Both the position numbers and the translations under genes were made by a program. This document shows, in pieces, positions 9,295 through 19,670 of a stretch of DNA of 52,842 nucleotides. Origin of the DNA: Candidatus Heimdallarchaeota archaeon. GTDB taxonomy: Archaea > Asgardarchaeota > Heimdallarchaeia > Heimdallarchaeales > Heimdallarchaeaceae. Below the pieces are notes generated by a model that was not told where the DNA came from, searched no databases, and saw nothing but the letters and a program-made list of their open reading frames with translations. The stretch's first letter is position 1, and every line of letters begins with the position of its first letter. Location: NCBI GenBank assembly GCA_023270155.1, contig JAGLTB010000030.1, forward strand, positions 1-52,842, written 5' to 3'.

Positions 9295-9429
9295 TAATAC
9301 TATCCTCTTCTTTTGTATTCTTGTCCGTTTGAGAAGAAACGATTTTAAATATTTTGGCATCATATACATTTCTTGATTTATCCACCTAACAGTCGGAATG
9401 TTTTTGTATTTTTACTCTTTCACCATTTT

Positions 9430-10242
9430 GTGTATTCTAAGAAGGTTTCAGTAGATGAGATGGCAGGTTTGATCGATCATACTAACCTCAAGCCTTTTGC
9501 CACAAGAAAAAAAATCAAAGAATTGTGTGAAGAAGCAGCGGAACACAAGTTCGCTGCTGTTTGTGTTAATACAAGTTATGTTGAACTATGCTCTAAAGTT
9601 CTCAAAAAGACAGATGTGGACGTTGCTGCAGTTATTGGTTTTCCTTTGGGATCCTGCACAACTGAAACTAAAGCATTCGAAACAAAAGAAGCTGTTAACT
9701 CTGGTGCGCAAGAAATAGATATGGTTCTGAACATTGGTACTTTTTACGATGAAGATTATTCTTACATTAAGAATGATATTGAAAAGGTTGTAAAAGCTGC
9801 AGATGGTGCAATTGTAAAAGTTATTTTAGAGACCGGATATCTCATAGACGAACAAATAATAAAAGCATGTCAAATAGTAAAAGAAGCTGAAGCACATTTT
9901 GTGAAAACATCAACAGGTTTTGGTCCTATGGGTGCTTTTATTGATCATGTATCACTTATGCGTCAAACTGTAGGTGATAAATTTGGTTTAAAAGCAGCAG
10001 GGGGGATTAAAGATGCTAAAACCGCTGTTCGAATGGTAAATGCGGGAGCTAATAGGTTAGGAGCGAGTGCAGGAATAGCTATTGTTGAATCCCTACGAAA
10101 AACTATCGATGAAGGAAAATGGTTTGATTCCGAAGGTGATGCAGCAGAGAAAATTTATTCTTGGGGTGCAGCTGATCCAAAAAAACAACCTAAGAACATT
10201 TATGATTTTTATATTCAAAAGAAAGAAAAATTCTTGAAGTAA
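9430..10242 (+). CDS. deoC: Deoxyribose-phosphate aldolase
   Basis: LIDHTNLKPFATRKKI, AAVCVNTSYVELC, DVAAVIGFPLGSCTTETKAFE, VKTSTGFGPMGA, LKAAGGIKDAKTAVRMVNAGANRLGASAG. Likely GTG start at 9430 or ATG at 9460 rather than ORF start 9373. Confidence 0.95.
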   Translation: MYSKKVSVDEMAGLIDHTNLKPFATRKKIKELCEEAAEHKFAAVCVNTSYVELCSKVLKKTDVDVAAVIGFPLGSCTTETKAFETKEAVNSGAQEIDMVLNIGTFYDEDYSYIKNDIEKVVKAADGAIVKVILETGYLIDEQIIKACQIVKEAEAHFVKTSTGFGPMGAFIDHVSLMRQTVGDKFGLKAAGGIKDAKTAVRMVNAGANRLGASAGIAIVESLRKTIDEGKWFDSEGDAAEKIYSWGAADPKKQPKNIYDFYIQKKEKFLK

Positions 10243-10248
10243 TTCTAC

Positions 10249-12915
10249 ATGGAGATTATGATGAAGCGATTCGATGACAGAAAATTGAAACCTAAGCTAA
10301 CCCCTATGATGCAACAGTGGCAAGATATAAAGAAACAACATAAAGAGTATATACTCTTCTTCAGAGCAGGAGATTTTTACGAGTGCTTTAATGAAGATGC
10401 AAAAATCGCTTCAGAAGTTCTAAACATAACATTAACTTCAAGAACATTGGGTGAGAAGAAATTTCCATTAGCTGGTGTTCCCTATCATGCAGTGGATGCT
10501 TATATTGCAAAAATGGTTGAAAATGGCCATAAGGTTGCTATAGTTGAACAGCTGGAAGATCCAAAAGTAGCTAAAAAAGTAGTGAAAAGAGGAGTTGTCC
10601 AGCTTGTAACACGAGGAACAATCACCCTTCCAGAGTCTCTATCAAAGGGACATAATAATTATCTTGCGTCTATTACCAAAATAGAGAATTTGATAGGTTT
10701 AGCTGCTCTTGATTTGTCTACAGGAGAATTTCTAGTAACTGACTTTGAAAGCGACAAAAGTAACAATTCACTTGAATTGGAATTAGCTAGATTGAATCCT
10801 TCAGAAATCTTAGTGGAAGAATCCTTTTGGAAAAAGCTTCAATTCTATTATGATGAGTACAAAAGCACAATAACACATAGAGAGGACTATTATTTTGATA
10901 TAGAACAAGGAAGACAGGATATCTGTAGTCTTCTTAACGTTTTAAGTTTAGAAGGATTCGGGGTTGGGGAATACAATCCATCTATAGGTGCGGCTGGAGC
11001 AATTTTACGGTACATAAAGGAGACACAATTACGGGAACAGTTTCCAAGTATTACTAAAATTAGTAGAATAGAAGGTCAAGAATTTATGTCTCTTGATTCC
11101 AACACAATTAGAAATCTAGAGTTAATAGAAAACCTTCGAGACAGAACAGAGTATGGTACTCTTCGTCAAGTCTTAGATAACACAAATACACCAAACGGTT
11201 CAAGATTACTTACTTCATGGATAGTAAGGCCAAGTCTGAACTTAGAAGTAATAATGTCTAGAATAGATGCAACAGAGATTCTGTTCAACGAGACTATCGC
11301 TCGAGAAGAGATACGAAATATTCTCAGTAAAATGAGCGATATTGAGCGAATAATAGGAAGAATATGTTTAGGAAAGAGTAGACCCAGAGATCTTATAGCT
11401 CTTAAGAACTCATTAGAATTAATACCTGACATCCGTTCATTATTGTCAGATTTCAAATCAAATCTTATCAAAGAAATTAGAAAGAATCTTGATCCTGTCA
11501 AAGAAGTAATTACAATAATCTCATCAGGAATCTCAGATGAAGTACCATCTAGTTTGAAAGATGGTAATGTAATTAGAGATGGACACAATGAAGAACTTGA
11601 TGAATTGAGGAAGATTCAGAGAAGTGGAAAATCGTTTCTCACGTCGTTAGAAGCAAGAGAAAAAGTTAGTACAGGAATTAAAAATCTTAAAGTTCGATTC
11701 AATAAGGTTTTTGGATATTATATTGAAGTGCCAAAAGCATCAACAGATAAGGTACCAACAGAATACGAAAGAAAACAGACATTAGTGAATGCAGAGAGAT
11801 ATATTACTCCAGAATTAAAAGAATATGAAGAGAAAATACTGAATGCAGAGGAGAAAATTTCAGCATTAGAAGAAGAGTTGTTCAATGAGATACTAATCGA
11901 AATCTCTTTGCATGCAACAAAGATTCAACAAGATGCTTATTATTCCGCTGTGCTTGATATCATTTCCACTTTTGCACAAAATGCTGTCTATTATAATTAT
12001 TCCAAACCCGAAATAACAAACGAGAGTTTTATTGAGATTAAGGATGGAAGACATCCAGTTGTAGAAAGACTTCTTACCCATACTTCGTTCATCCCAAATG
12101 ACATTCTACTCAAAAAGGAAGGAGAAAGAATACTAATAATAACTGGTCCTAATATGGGAGGAAAATCGACACTGTTGAGACAAGTTGCGTTAATAATTCT
12201 CATGGCACAAATGGGAAGTTTCATTCCTGCTTCTTTTGCTAAGATAGGTTTGACCGATAGAATATTTACAAGAATTGGGGCTCATGATGTTCTAGTAGAA
12301 CATAGATCCACATTTATGGTTGAGATGTATGAGTGCGCAAACATATTGAATAATGCAACTGAAAGAAGCTTAGTAATTCTTGATGAGGTAGGAAGAGGAA
12401 CTTCCACTTATGATGGTGTTGCAATTGCTTTATCTGTTACAGAATTCTTACACAACAATATTGGTAAAAATGGACCAAGAACACTCTTTGCAACTCATTA
12501 TCATGAATTAATAGAATTAGAGGAAAGATTATCCAATGTTAAAAATTATCATGTATCAGTTAAAAATGTTGATGGGGAGATACATTTTCTCTATAAATTA
12601 AAGGAAGGGGGTATAAGTGAAAGTTTTGGAATTCATGTTGCATCATTAGCAGGATTGCCAAAAGAAGTGATTGATCGTGCAAATGATACATTATCCCAAC
12701 TCCATACACAAGATAGAATGAAAGTTTTACCAGCTTTAGCTGTAAATGAAAAATCTCAAAAGAAACCGAAAGTCAAGGAAATTATTTCAGAACAACTTGA
12801 AATTGTAAGTGAGATATCTGAATTGGATGTTGAAGGGATAGCTCCCATAGAAGCCCTGAACGTTCTAAATAAACTAGTTAGAAGAACTAAAGAGCTTTTA
12901 AAGGATAAAGAATAA
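10249..12915 (+). CDS. mutS: DNA mismatch repair protein MutS (MutS1 type)
   Basis: N-terminal mismatch-binding LFFRAGDFYECF (FYE), Walker A TGPNMGGKSTLLRQ, VILDEVGRGTSTYDGVAIA, LFATHYHEL. Confidence 0.98.
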   Translation: MEIMMKRFDDRKLKPKLTPMMQQWQDIKKQHKEYILFFRAGDFYECFNEDAKIASEVLNITLTSRTLGEKKFPLAGVPYHAVDAYIAKMVENGHKVAIVEQLEDPKVAKKVVKRGVVQLVTRGTITLPESLSKGHNNYLASITKIENLIGLAALDLSTGEFLVTDFESDKSNNSLELELARLNPSEILVEESFWKKLQFYYDEYKSTITHREDYYFDIEQGRQDICSLLNVLSLEGFGVGEYNPSIGAAGAILRYIKETQLREQFPSITKISRIEGQEFMSLDSNTIRNLELIENLRDRTEYGTLRQVLDNTNTPNGSRLLTSWIVRPSLNLEVIMSRIDATEILFNETIAREEIRNILSKMSDIERIIGRICLGKSRPRDLIALKNSLELIPDIRSLLSDFKSNLIKEIRKNLDPVKEVITIISSGISDEVPSSLKDGNVIRDGHNEELDELRKIQRSGKSFLTSLEAREKVSTGIKNLKVRFNKVFGYYIEVPKASTDKVPTEYERKQTLVNAERYITPELKEYEEKILNAEEKISALEEELFNEILIEISLHATKIQQDAYYSAVLDIISTFAQNAVYYNYSKPEITNESFIEIKDGRHPVVERLLTHTSFIPNDILLKKEGERILIITGPNMGGKSTLLRQVALIILMAQMGSFIPASFAKIGLTDRIFTRIGAHDVLVEHRSTFMVEMYECANILNNATERSLVILDEVGRGTSTYDGVAIALSVTEFLHNNIGKNGPRTLFATHYHELIELEERLSNVKNYHVSVKNVDGEIHFLYKLKEGGISESFGIHVASLAGLPKEVIDRANDTLSQLHTQDRMKVLPALAVNEKSQKKPKVKEIISEQLEIVSEISELDVEGIAPIEALNVLNKLVRRTKELLKDKE

Positions 12916-12960
12916 TAGAAAGCAGATGCATTAGTAATAAAATCGCTTGCTTGTGATAAA

Positions 12961-14781
12961 ATGACAACGAAAATAATCAAGCTAGATTCTCTTACAATAA
13001 ATAAAATTGCAGCTGGAGAGGTAATCGAAAGACCATCTTCTGTTGTAAAAGAACTAGTTGAGAATTCAATAGATGCTGACAGTACAGAAATCACCATAAA
13101 CATCCAAGAGGGTGGAAAAAAGCTAATTGAGATTATAGATAACGGAAACGGGATGTCTCATGATGATGCAGTTTTAGCCATTCAAAGATATTCAACAAGC
13201 AAGATAAGAACAGCTGATGATCTTTTTTCTATTTACAGTCTAGGTTTCAGAGGAGAAGCATTAGCTAGTATTGTAAGTGTGGCTCAAGTTGAGATAACAA
13301 CTAAAGCAAACGAGGATGAGTTGGGTACACTTCTTTCAGTTGAAGGGGGAGAAATCAAAATTGACAAGAAGACAACAGCATCAAACGGTACGAGAATTGC
13401 TGTTAGAAACTTGTTCTTCAATGTCCCTGTTAGAAGAAAGTTCCTAAAATCAATTACAACAGAGATTAATCACATTACGGAATTTGCAACCAAACTTGCA
13501 TTAGCGTATCCGAGTATTTCCTTTTCTCTAAATCACAATGGTAGAAGCCTAATCTCTGCACCAAAAGGAGAGCTAATATCTCAAATTGCATCTATTTTTG
13601 GTAATAAAGTTGCTAAAGCATGTATATCAATAGAAAAGAAAGAAAATAATCATTCAATTACAGGATTTATTACGAAACCTGAATTTTCCAGAAAATCCAA
13701 AGATTATATGTATATATTTGTCAATAAGCGACCTATTTTCAACAAATTGATATCAGATGCTATTTTACAAGGGTATGGTACCGCTATTCCTGGTGACAGG
13801 TATCCAATCGTGTTTCTGTTTCTAGATTTGCCAACAGAAGAAGTAGATGTTAACGTTCATCCCACTAAAAAGGAAATACGTTTTAGCGAAGAGCCATTCA
13901 TTTTTAGTCTTGTGGAGTCTTGTGTACAAAAATCATTGATTGATAGTGGATTAAAAATATTTGAGAGAATCAACGATACTAAAATACAACCAACTCTTTT
14001 CAAGGAAATTTCAAAAGAAAGAACAGTTTCAAGTAAACAATTTCCAAAAGTAATCAAGACCAAAGCAACAGTTGAAGATAAAACCTCTATTCGAATGATT
14101 AAAAGACGAGACAAAACAATAGAATATTTTCTTCCAGAAGGAGAAAGGAAAGAAGAAGAAGAATTTCACGTTGAGAAAAAGGCTAGTATCAGAGTTATAG
14201 GTTTAATCAAAAACACCTATATCATAGCTGAAACTGAAGAAGGGTTACTTTTATGTGACCAGCATGCTGCTCATGAGAAAATCAACTATTCAAAATATCT
14301 TAACCAATTAGAAAATAAAAAGATAAGCATTCAAAAATTATTAGCGCCGGTTTCTGTGCGACTTAAACCTTCTGAATTTCAAATGATTGAAGAGATGAAG
14401 ATACAACTGAAATACTACGGTTTTGATGTTGAAATTTTTGGTAAGAATGAGATTCTGATAAGATCTATTCCTTCAATAATGGGTGTAACTATCTCACATG
14501 AAGTTGCGAAAGACATAATAGATATTTTCAAAGAATATAATAAAGAAATTAAAGAAAAACTTGTTCTAGAGGATCTTGGATTCATAAAGGAGATAATATC
14601 TTTATTTGCTTGCAGAAGATCTATAAAAGCAGGTGATAAAATCCCTGTTAGAGAAGCAGAAAAGCTTATCGCTGAACTTCTATCTTTAAAAGAGCCTTTT
14701 ACCTGTCCTCATGGACGACCTACAATTATTATTCTGAACGAGAAGTATATAGAAGAAATCTTTCAAAGGGATTATAGATGA
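12961..14781 (+). CDS. mutL: DNA mismatch repair protein MutL
   Basis: IAAGEVIERPSSVVKELVENSIDA, DNGNGMSHDD, TSKIRTADDLFSIYSLGFRGEALASI, VDVNVHPTKKEIRF, C-terminal DQHAAHE, ACRRSIKAG, CPHGRP. Confidence 0.98.
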   Translation: MTTKIIKLDSLTINKIAAGEVIERPSSVVKELVENSIDADSTEITINIQEGGKKLIEIIDNGNGMSHDDAVLAIQRYSTSKIRTADDLFSIYSLGFRGEALASIVSVAQVEITTKANEDELGTLLSVEGGEIKIDKKTTASNGTRIAVRNLFFNVPVRRKFLKSITTEINHITEFATKLALAYPSISFSLNHNGRSLISAPKGELISQIASIFGNKVAKACISIEKKENNHSITGFITKPEFSRKSKDYMYIFVNKRPIFNKLISDAILQGYGTAIPGDRYPIVFLFLDLPTEEVDVNVHPTKKEIRFSEEPFIFSLVESCVQKSLIDSGLKIFERINDTKIQPTLFKEISKERTVSSKQFPKVIKTKATVEDKTSIRMIKRRDKTIEYFLPEGERKEEEEFHVEKKASIRVIGLIKNTYIIAETEEGLLLCDQHAAHEKINYSKYLNQLENKKISIQKLLAPVSVRLKPSEFQMIEEMKIQLKYYGFDVEIFGKNEILIRSIPSIMGVTISHEVAKDIIDIFKEYNKEIKEKLVLEDLGFIKEIISLFACRRSIKAGDKIPVREAEKLIAELLSLKEPFTCPHGRPTIIILNEKYIEEIFQRDYR

Positions 14782-15110
14782 ATAAAGAAAAAGAAATAGT
14801 AAAAGATGGTAAAAGAAAGAAGAAGAGAAGTCTTCCTCGATTGGATCAAGCTTCCAGTGTTCATTTTATTATGCTTCTTTTAACTGTGATAGTGTATGTA
14901 GTATTCTTATCTGTACAACAGTTTTTGTTTTCTTTTGAGGGTTTAAGAAATAAAATCATAATCATAAATGTACTTCTAGCAGTAGGGTTAGGAATTGAAG
15001 TTGCATATTTTATATGGGAGATTAGAAAAAGACAATCTAAAAATGAAGATTTAACAAAAGAAAATGAAAGTAAAAGATTAAAAAATAACAAGAAGGCTGA
15101 AAATAGTTGA
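14778..15110 (+). CDS. Small membrane protein (two predicted TM segments)
   Basis: ATGA overlap with mutL; two hydrophobic segments flanked by basic residues. Confidence 0.65.
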   Translation: MNKEKEIVKDGKRKKKRSLPRLDQASSVHFIMLLLTVIVYVVFLSVQQFLFSFEGLRNKIIIINVLLAVGLGIEVAYFIWEIRKRQSKNEDLTKENESKRLKNNKKAENS

Positions 15111-15126
15111 ATAGAATTCTTAACAA

Positions 15127-15528
15127 CTATTTCTTTTTTCCATAAAGCTCGCCAATTTGATCTTGAGAAAGCATAATGGGAATTCCCTCTTTTATTTCAT
15201 AAACGTGCTTTTCTTTTTCTTCTGAACAATATAGTTTTCCACTTTGAATTTCTATTTGAAAACAATTCTTACAATCCTTCAGAGTAACGTGTCTTTCGAT
15301 TTCTTCTTTTTGTTTTGTTTCTTCACTTTCATCTTCTAGTAAATTTACTAAAGTGAATTTCTTGAAGTTGCAGTAAAAATTACAGATTACATTGGTAAAC
15401 TTGTTTTCAATTGGGAGGGGGATTTCTTCTTGCTCCATTTCTTCTTCAAGAATCTTCAATTCTAAAGGCCATGACTTATCTAAAGGGCATGCAAGTAAAT
15501 CCATGAGTCTATGTTTCATTTTAATCAC
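15127..15528 (-). CDS. Trm112-family zinc-binding protein (candidate methyltransferase activator)
   Basis: MKHRLMDLLACPLDKSWPLEL at N-terminus; C-terminal GKLYCSEEKEKHVYEIKEGIPIMLSQD. Confidence 0.8.
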   Translation of the reverse strand: MIKMKHRLMDLLACPLDKSWPLELKILEEEMEQEEIPLPIENKFTNVICNFYCNFKKFTLVNLLEDESEETKQKEEIERHVTLKDCKNCFQIEIQSGKLYCSEEKEKHVYEIKEGIPIMLSQDQIGELYGKKK

Positions 15529-15598
15529 ATGATTTAAGAGATATATTCTACAGGAAAGTGATAAATTATAAACTTATTTTTAAATTTCACAAACTTCT

Positions 15599-16333
15599 TT
15601 ATTTCATTAACTCGGTTATTTTTTCGTGATCAAGTCTCTCATATCGATCAATTGAACCAATGTCCTCCCAGAAGCAATCTTCTTGAGTATAAGCCATAAT
15701 GTTTCCCTTTTGGACAAAGTATGGGAAGATATCTTTCGATAAATCTACGCTCTGATTGGGTTCAAAACTCTTAAGATAATCAAAAATACTTGGTTCCAGA
15801 ATACTAATCCCTGTATTTATCAACAGGGGAAGAATGGGTTTTTCTACAAATTTAGTAATGTGATTTTCTTCGTTGGTTTCAGCAGTACCAACCCTAATTT
15901 GCCAACCTTTTGAAAGTAGAATGGTTGCCCATTTCTTATGGTTCTCATGAAAATTTAACATATCTGATAGATTAATATTTGTAATGATATCAGTATAGTA
16001 AATTATCATTCGACGTTTTTTGATGATGTCTTCAGCATTTAGAAGAGCAGTTCCTGTACCCTTTAATCCAGGTTTATCAGGAACATATGTTAGGTTCATA
16101 TCCCACCTTTCACCATCACCAAAATAACCTTGTATCTGTTCTTTCTTATAATTAACCAGAAGAATTAGATCGCTTATGTTATGTTTCTTAAAATGCTTAA
16201 TCACATATTCTAGTAAAGGAATTTGATCTGCACCTATCGGCATCATAACTTTTTGTAAATAATAAGTAAGAGGCCGCATTCTTGTCCCTTCTCCACCACA
16301 GAAAAGAACTCCAACATTGTCTGACATTTTCAA
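15599..16333 (-). CDS. Sugar-1-phosphate nucleotidyltransferase
   Basis: GVLFCGGEGTRMRPLTYYLQKVMMPIG, GTGTALLNAEDII, VEKPILPLLINTGISIL. Confidence 0.92.
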   Translation of the reverse strand: MKMSDNVGVLFCGGEGTRMRPLTYYLQKVMMPIGADQIPLLEYVIKHFKKHNISDLILLVNYKKEQIQGYFGDGERWDMNLTYVPDKPGLKGTGTALLNAEDIIKKRRMIIYYTDIITNINLSDMLNFHENHKKWATILLSKGWQIRVGTAETNEENHITKFVEKPILPLLINTGISILEPSIFDYLKSFEPNQSVDLSKDIFPYFVQKGNIMAYTQEDCFWEDIGSIDRYERLDHEKITELMK

Positions 16334-16405
16334 TTACATATTTCAAAGAGATATTTAATATTTTATGCCATTCATGCTAAAATTGTTCTAAAAATCTCTA
16401 ATTGA

Positions 16406-17116
16406 ATGTTTCAGCTTAAGAAATTCTTATTAACAATAAGAATAAGAGTATTTAACATGGAATCTGTCAAAACTTCAATATTAGATGAAATTACTTACAA
16501 ATTAAAAGAAAACATCGATTCTTCCTATTGGAAAGGCAGAGGAAATAGAGAAAGGTTTAGAGAATCAATAAAAGAACTTGTTACCTCTGGAATCTTATCA
16601 AAAGATGAATACAGCTATTTTATGAAGAATGAAAGAAGAGTCCTTGTTAAAACACATCTAATTCATCTTATTCCAGAATTACAATCTCAAGAAGTGCTAG
16701 AGAATACTCTAAGACATCTCTCTAGTGTTATTTTAGAGAAAAAACACAAAGAAGCAGAAAAAAAACGTGAAGAAACTCAAAGGGATATAATCAATCACAT
16801 TGCTAATCATCTTAATGAAACATTCCACCCAAAAATATCAACCATAGAAGATTCATTTAGTTTGATAGAACTACTTATTGAACAAAGCCAAGATATCGCA
16901 AATGAACTACTGAAAATTTCCAATCAATTGATAGAAATTAGAGATAGTTTTCTAGAAAAGGGACACAGCCCCATGTTACTTCATGAAATTGAAAAATTAT
17001 CAACAAAACTAGTTTTTGCAGCTAAAAGCAATAATCCAGAGGACATCCCTACTAAAGACGATCTTATTGGTTGGATTAAAGAGATTCAGCAGAGCTCAGA
17101 AGCAAGAAATTCTTAG
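16406..17116 (+). CDS. Hypothetical helical/coiled-coil protein; likely start ATG 16457
   Basis: Complete ORF, no recognised family; MESVKTSILDE is a plausible start. Confidence 0.6.
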   Translation: MFQLKKFLLTIRIRVFNMESVKTSILDEITYKLKENIDSSYWKGRGNRERFRESIKELVTSGILSKDEYSYFMKNERRVLVKTHLIHLIPELQSQEVLENTLRHLSSVILEKKHKEAEKKREETQRDIINHIANHLNETFHPKISTIEDSFSLIELLIEQSQDIANELLKISNQLIEIRDSFLEKGHSPMLLHEIEKLSTKLVFAAKSNNPEDIPTKDDLIGWIKEIQQSSEARNS

Positions 17117-17228
17117 AATAAAATTCTGACAAAATCTGATACTTTGTATTATCACATAAGTACCGTAATTATTTTATAATCTATCATTAGTTTATCTGTA
17201 AAATATCATTTCTTGGAGCGTTTTAAAT

Positions 17229-18401
17229 TTGAGTTTACGAAAGATAATTGCGTCGGAATCAGTAACAGAGGGACATCCAGATAAAATATGTGATCAAATA
17301 TCAGATGCGATATTAGATGAGCTTTTGTCTAAAGATCCTAATGCTCATGTAGCTTGTGAATGTTTTGTAACTACTGGTCTAGTGTTGATCGGCGGTGAAA
17401 TCACTACAACTAAACCCATTATCATTGACTATGAAAAAATAGTTCGTGAAACAATAAAAGAAATTGGTTACGATGATTCAAAGATAGGATTTGATTACAG
17501 AGGTTGTGCTATAATTAGCACTATTCATTCTCAATCACCAGACATTGCTCAAGGTGTTAAAAAAGGAGAATTAGAACAACAAGGTGCTGGAGACCAAGGA
17601 ATAATGTATGGTTTTGCAACGGATGAAACTCCAGAATTTATGCCTTTACCAATTGTTCTTGCTCATAAGCTTACTATGAGATTAGCTGAGGTAAGGAAGA
17701 AAGGCATACTACCATTTCTAAGACCAGATGGTAAATCTCTTGTTGCTGTTGAATACAAAGGAGATACTCCCTTTAGAGTAGAAGCGGTAGTCATAGCTGC
17801 TCATCATACTGAAGAAGTCTCAAATGAAGAAATAAATGAAGGAATAAGGAAAGAGGTCATCAAACCAATTATTCCAAGTAATTTCATTGATGAAAACACG
17901 AAGATATTCATTAATAGAACGGGCCGTTTTGTTATTGGAGGACCACATGGAGATTCTGGTTTAACAGGAAGAAAAATTATTGTAGATACTTATGGAGGAG
18001 TTGACAGTCATGGAGGAGGAGCATTTTCTGGTAAAGATCCTTCAAAAGTTGATCGTTCAGCCTCATATGCTGCAAGATATGCAGCAAAAAACATAGTTGC
18101 AGCAGGATTAGCTTCTAAATGTGAAATTCAAGTCTCTTATGCCATAGGAGAACCCATACCCCTAGCTATAAACATTGAATGTTTTGGCTCTGAAAAAGTT
18201 CCAATTAGAGTATTAAGAGATGCTGTGATGAAAGTATTTGATTTTCGTCCTGGGTTTATTATTGATTATTTAAAACTTAAGAGGCCAATTTACAAGAAAA
18301 CTTCTTGTTATGGTCATTTTGGGAGAAATCTTCCGGAATTCACTTGGGAAAAAACTGACAAAATTGAAGAACTACGAAAAACAGTAGAGAAATTAAAATA
18401 G
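17229..18401 (+). CDS. metK: S-adenosylmethionine synthetase, bacterial/eukaryotic-type
   Basis: [98 protein letters not shown] start. Confidence 0.97.
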   Translation: MSLRKIIASESVTEGHPDKICDQISDAILDELLSKDPNAHVACECFVTTGLVLIGGEITTTKPIIIDYEKIVRETIKEIGYDDSKIGFDYRGCAIISTIHSQSPDIAQGVKKGELEQQGAGDQGIMYGFATDETPEFMPLPIVLAHKLTMRLAEVRKKGILPFLRPDGKSLVAVEYKGDTPFRVEAVVIAAHHTEEVSNEEINEGIRKEVIKPIIPSNFIDENTKIFINRTGRFVIGGPHGDSGLTGRKIIVDTYGGVDSHGGGAFSGKDPSKVDRSASYAARYAAKNIVAAGLASKCEIQVSYAIGEPIPLAINIECFGSEKVPIRVLRDAVMKVFDFRPGFIIDYLKLKRPIYKKTSCYGHFGRNLPEFTWEKTDKIEELRKTVEKLK

Positions 18402-18477
18402 TATATGTAAATGGAATTAAATCTTCTAACGTTTTTCACAAACCTTTTTTTATTACGAATAAACTATTTTTCAAAAT

Positions 18478-19137
18478 ATGAATAAGCAAGAAATGAATGG
18501 CTTGAAAAAAATCATACAGAAAATCTTAGCTGATGAAAAGCCAAAAACTGTAAGAGAGCTTGTAAAGAGGACCATAGATTTAACTGGGAAAAGCAAAGAA
18601 GAAATTTATGGTTCGATTCAAGAAATGGAAAAAACAAAAACCATACGGTTAGGTTCACCAAAAATTGAGAGAATTTTACCAGAAACATTTTCTAGCTTTG
18701 TTTTTAAATTGCACTACTTCTCAATAGAATTTTGGTTAATTGGATTTCTGACTTTGATTTTCTTTCCTATCATTATTCTTATTCCACCAGATTCTCCTAT
18801 TTTATTTTTGAGAGTCATTATGGGTATATTGTTTGGTATTTTTATTCCAGGGTGGGTTGTTACAAATATTTTCTTTCCGAGAATTTATGAAACGATAAGT
18901 CAAATTGAAAGAGTACTAATTAGCTTGGGTATTAACATAGGGATTTCAATCTTTACAGGATTAGCTCTAAATACTATTTGGATTATTGATTCTATACCTT
19001 TTGTTGTTGTAGTTGGTTCTTTAACGATCGTAGCATTGGGAATTTCTACAACTATTAGAGTTTTAGTAGGTTCTAATAGGCATAAAACAATAACCTATTG
19101 GTTCAAATCATTATTCAAAAAAAGTGAAATGAAATGA
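18478..19137 (+). CDS. DUF1616-like N-terminal membrane domain protein
   Basis: N-terminal helical segment, then four TM helices with RVIMGILFGIFIPGWVVTNIFFPR...IERVLISLGINIGISIFTGLALN. Confidence 0.65.
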   Translation: MNKQEMNGLKKIIQKILADEKPKTVRELVKRTIDLTGKSKEEIYGSIQEMEKTKTIRLGSPKIERILPETFSSFVFKLHYFSIEFWLIGFLTLIFFPIIILIPPDSPILFLRVIMGILFGIFIPGWVVTNIFFPRIYETISQIERVLISLGINIGISIFTGLALNTIWIIDSIPFVVVVGSLTIVALGISTTIRVLVGSNRHKTITYWFKSLFKKSEMK

Positions 19138-19670
19138 TAGTAAGAATGCGAAAGTATCTAAATTTTTTAGGATTTATTTTTGTTTTTCTTACTGTCATAA
19201 TATCACAACCCTCTTTTGCACAATTAGAACAAGATGCAGCAAACTCCATTCAAAATGCACAAACGAAGCTTATTGAGGTCATTATTCTTCTAGAAGAAGG
19301 CTCAAAAAAGAAGATAGAAATTGCGGATTTTGTTGTGAAAGCAGATTCTGCTAGAAATCTTATCAAGGAAGCTAGCGATAAATATCAGGAAGAGGATTAT
19401 GAAGAAGCATTACAAAAGGCAAGCGCTGCAACTGAACAGCTTGATAATCTTATAGAAGAAATTACTGATGTGGTAGGTTCAACAAAGCAAAGATCAAGAA
19501 TTCTCTTTTCTCTATTGGGTTCCATATCTGCTTTGTTATCAGTTGCTTTGGTATTTGTATTCTTTAAAAAAATCTATCCTTGGTATAAAATAAAGCAGCT
19601 TGAAGAGTATAGTAAACTCGTTATTGTTTATGAAGAAACTATTGAGGAGGATAAAAATGACAGAGAATAA
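19134..19670 (+). CDS. Signal-peptide protein with helical ectodomain and C-terminal TM
   Basis: MRKYLNFLGFIFVFLTVIISQPSFAQ signal sequence, helical region, TM at ILFSLLGSISALLSVALVFVFF. Confidence 0.65.
   Translation: MIVRMRKYLNFLGFIFVFLTVIISQPSFAQLEQDAANSIQNAQTKLIEVIILLEEGSKKKIEIADFVVKADSARNLIKEASDKYQEEDYEEALQKASAATEQLDNLIEEITDVVGSTKQRSRILFSLLGSISALLSVALVFVFFKKIYPWYKIKQLEEYSKLVIVYEETIEEDKNDRE

Noticed and set aside
11166-12224. Antisense ORFs inside mutS
   Set aside because: Fully contained in a gene with strong family motifs; no independent evidence.
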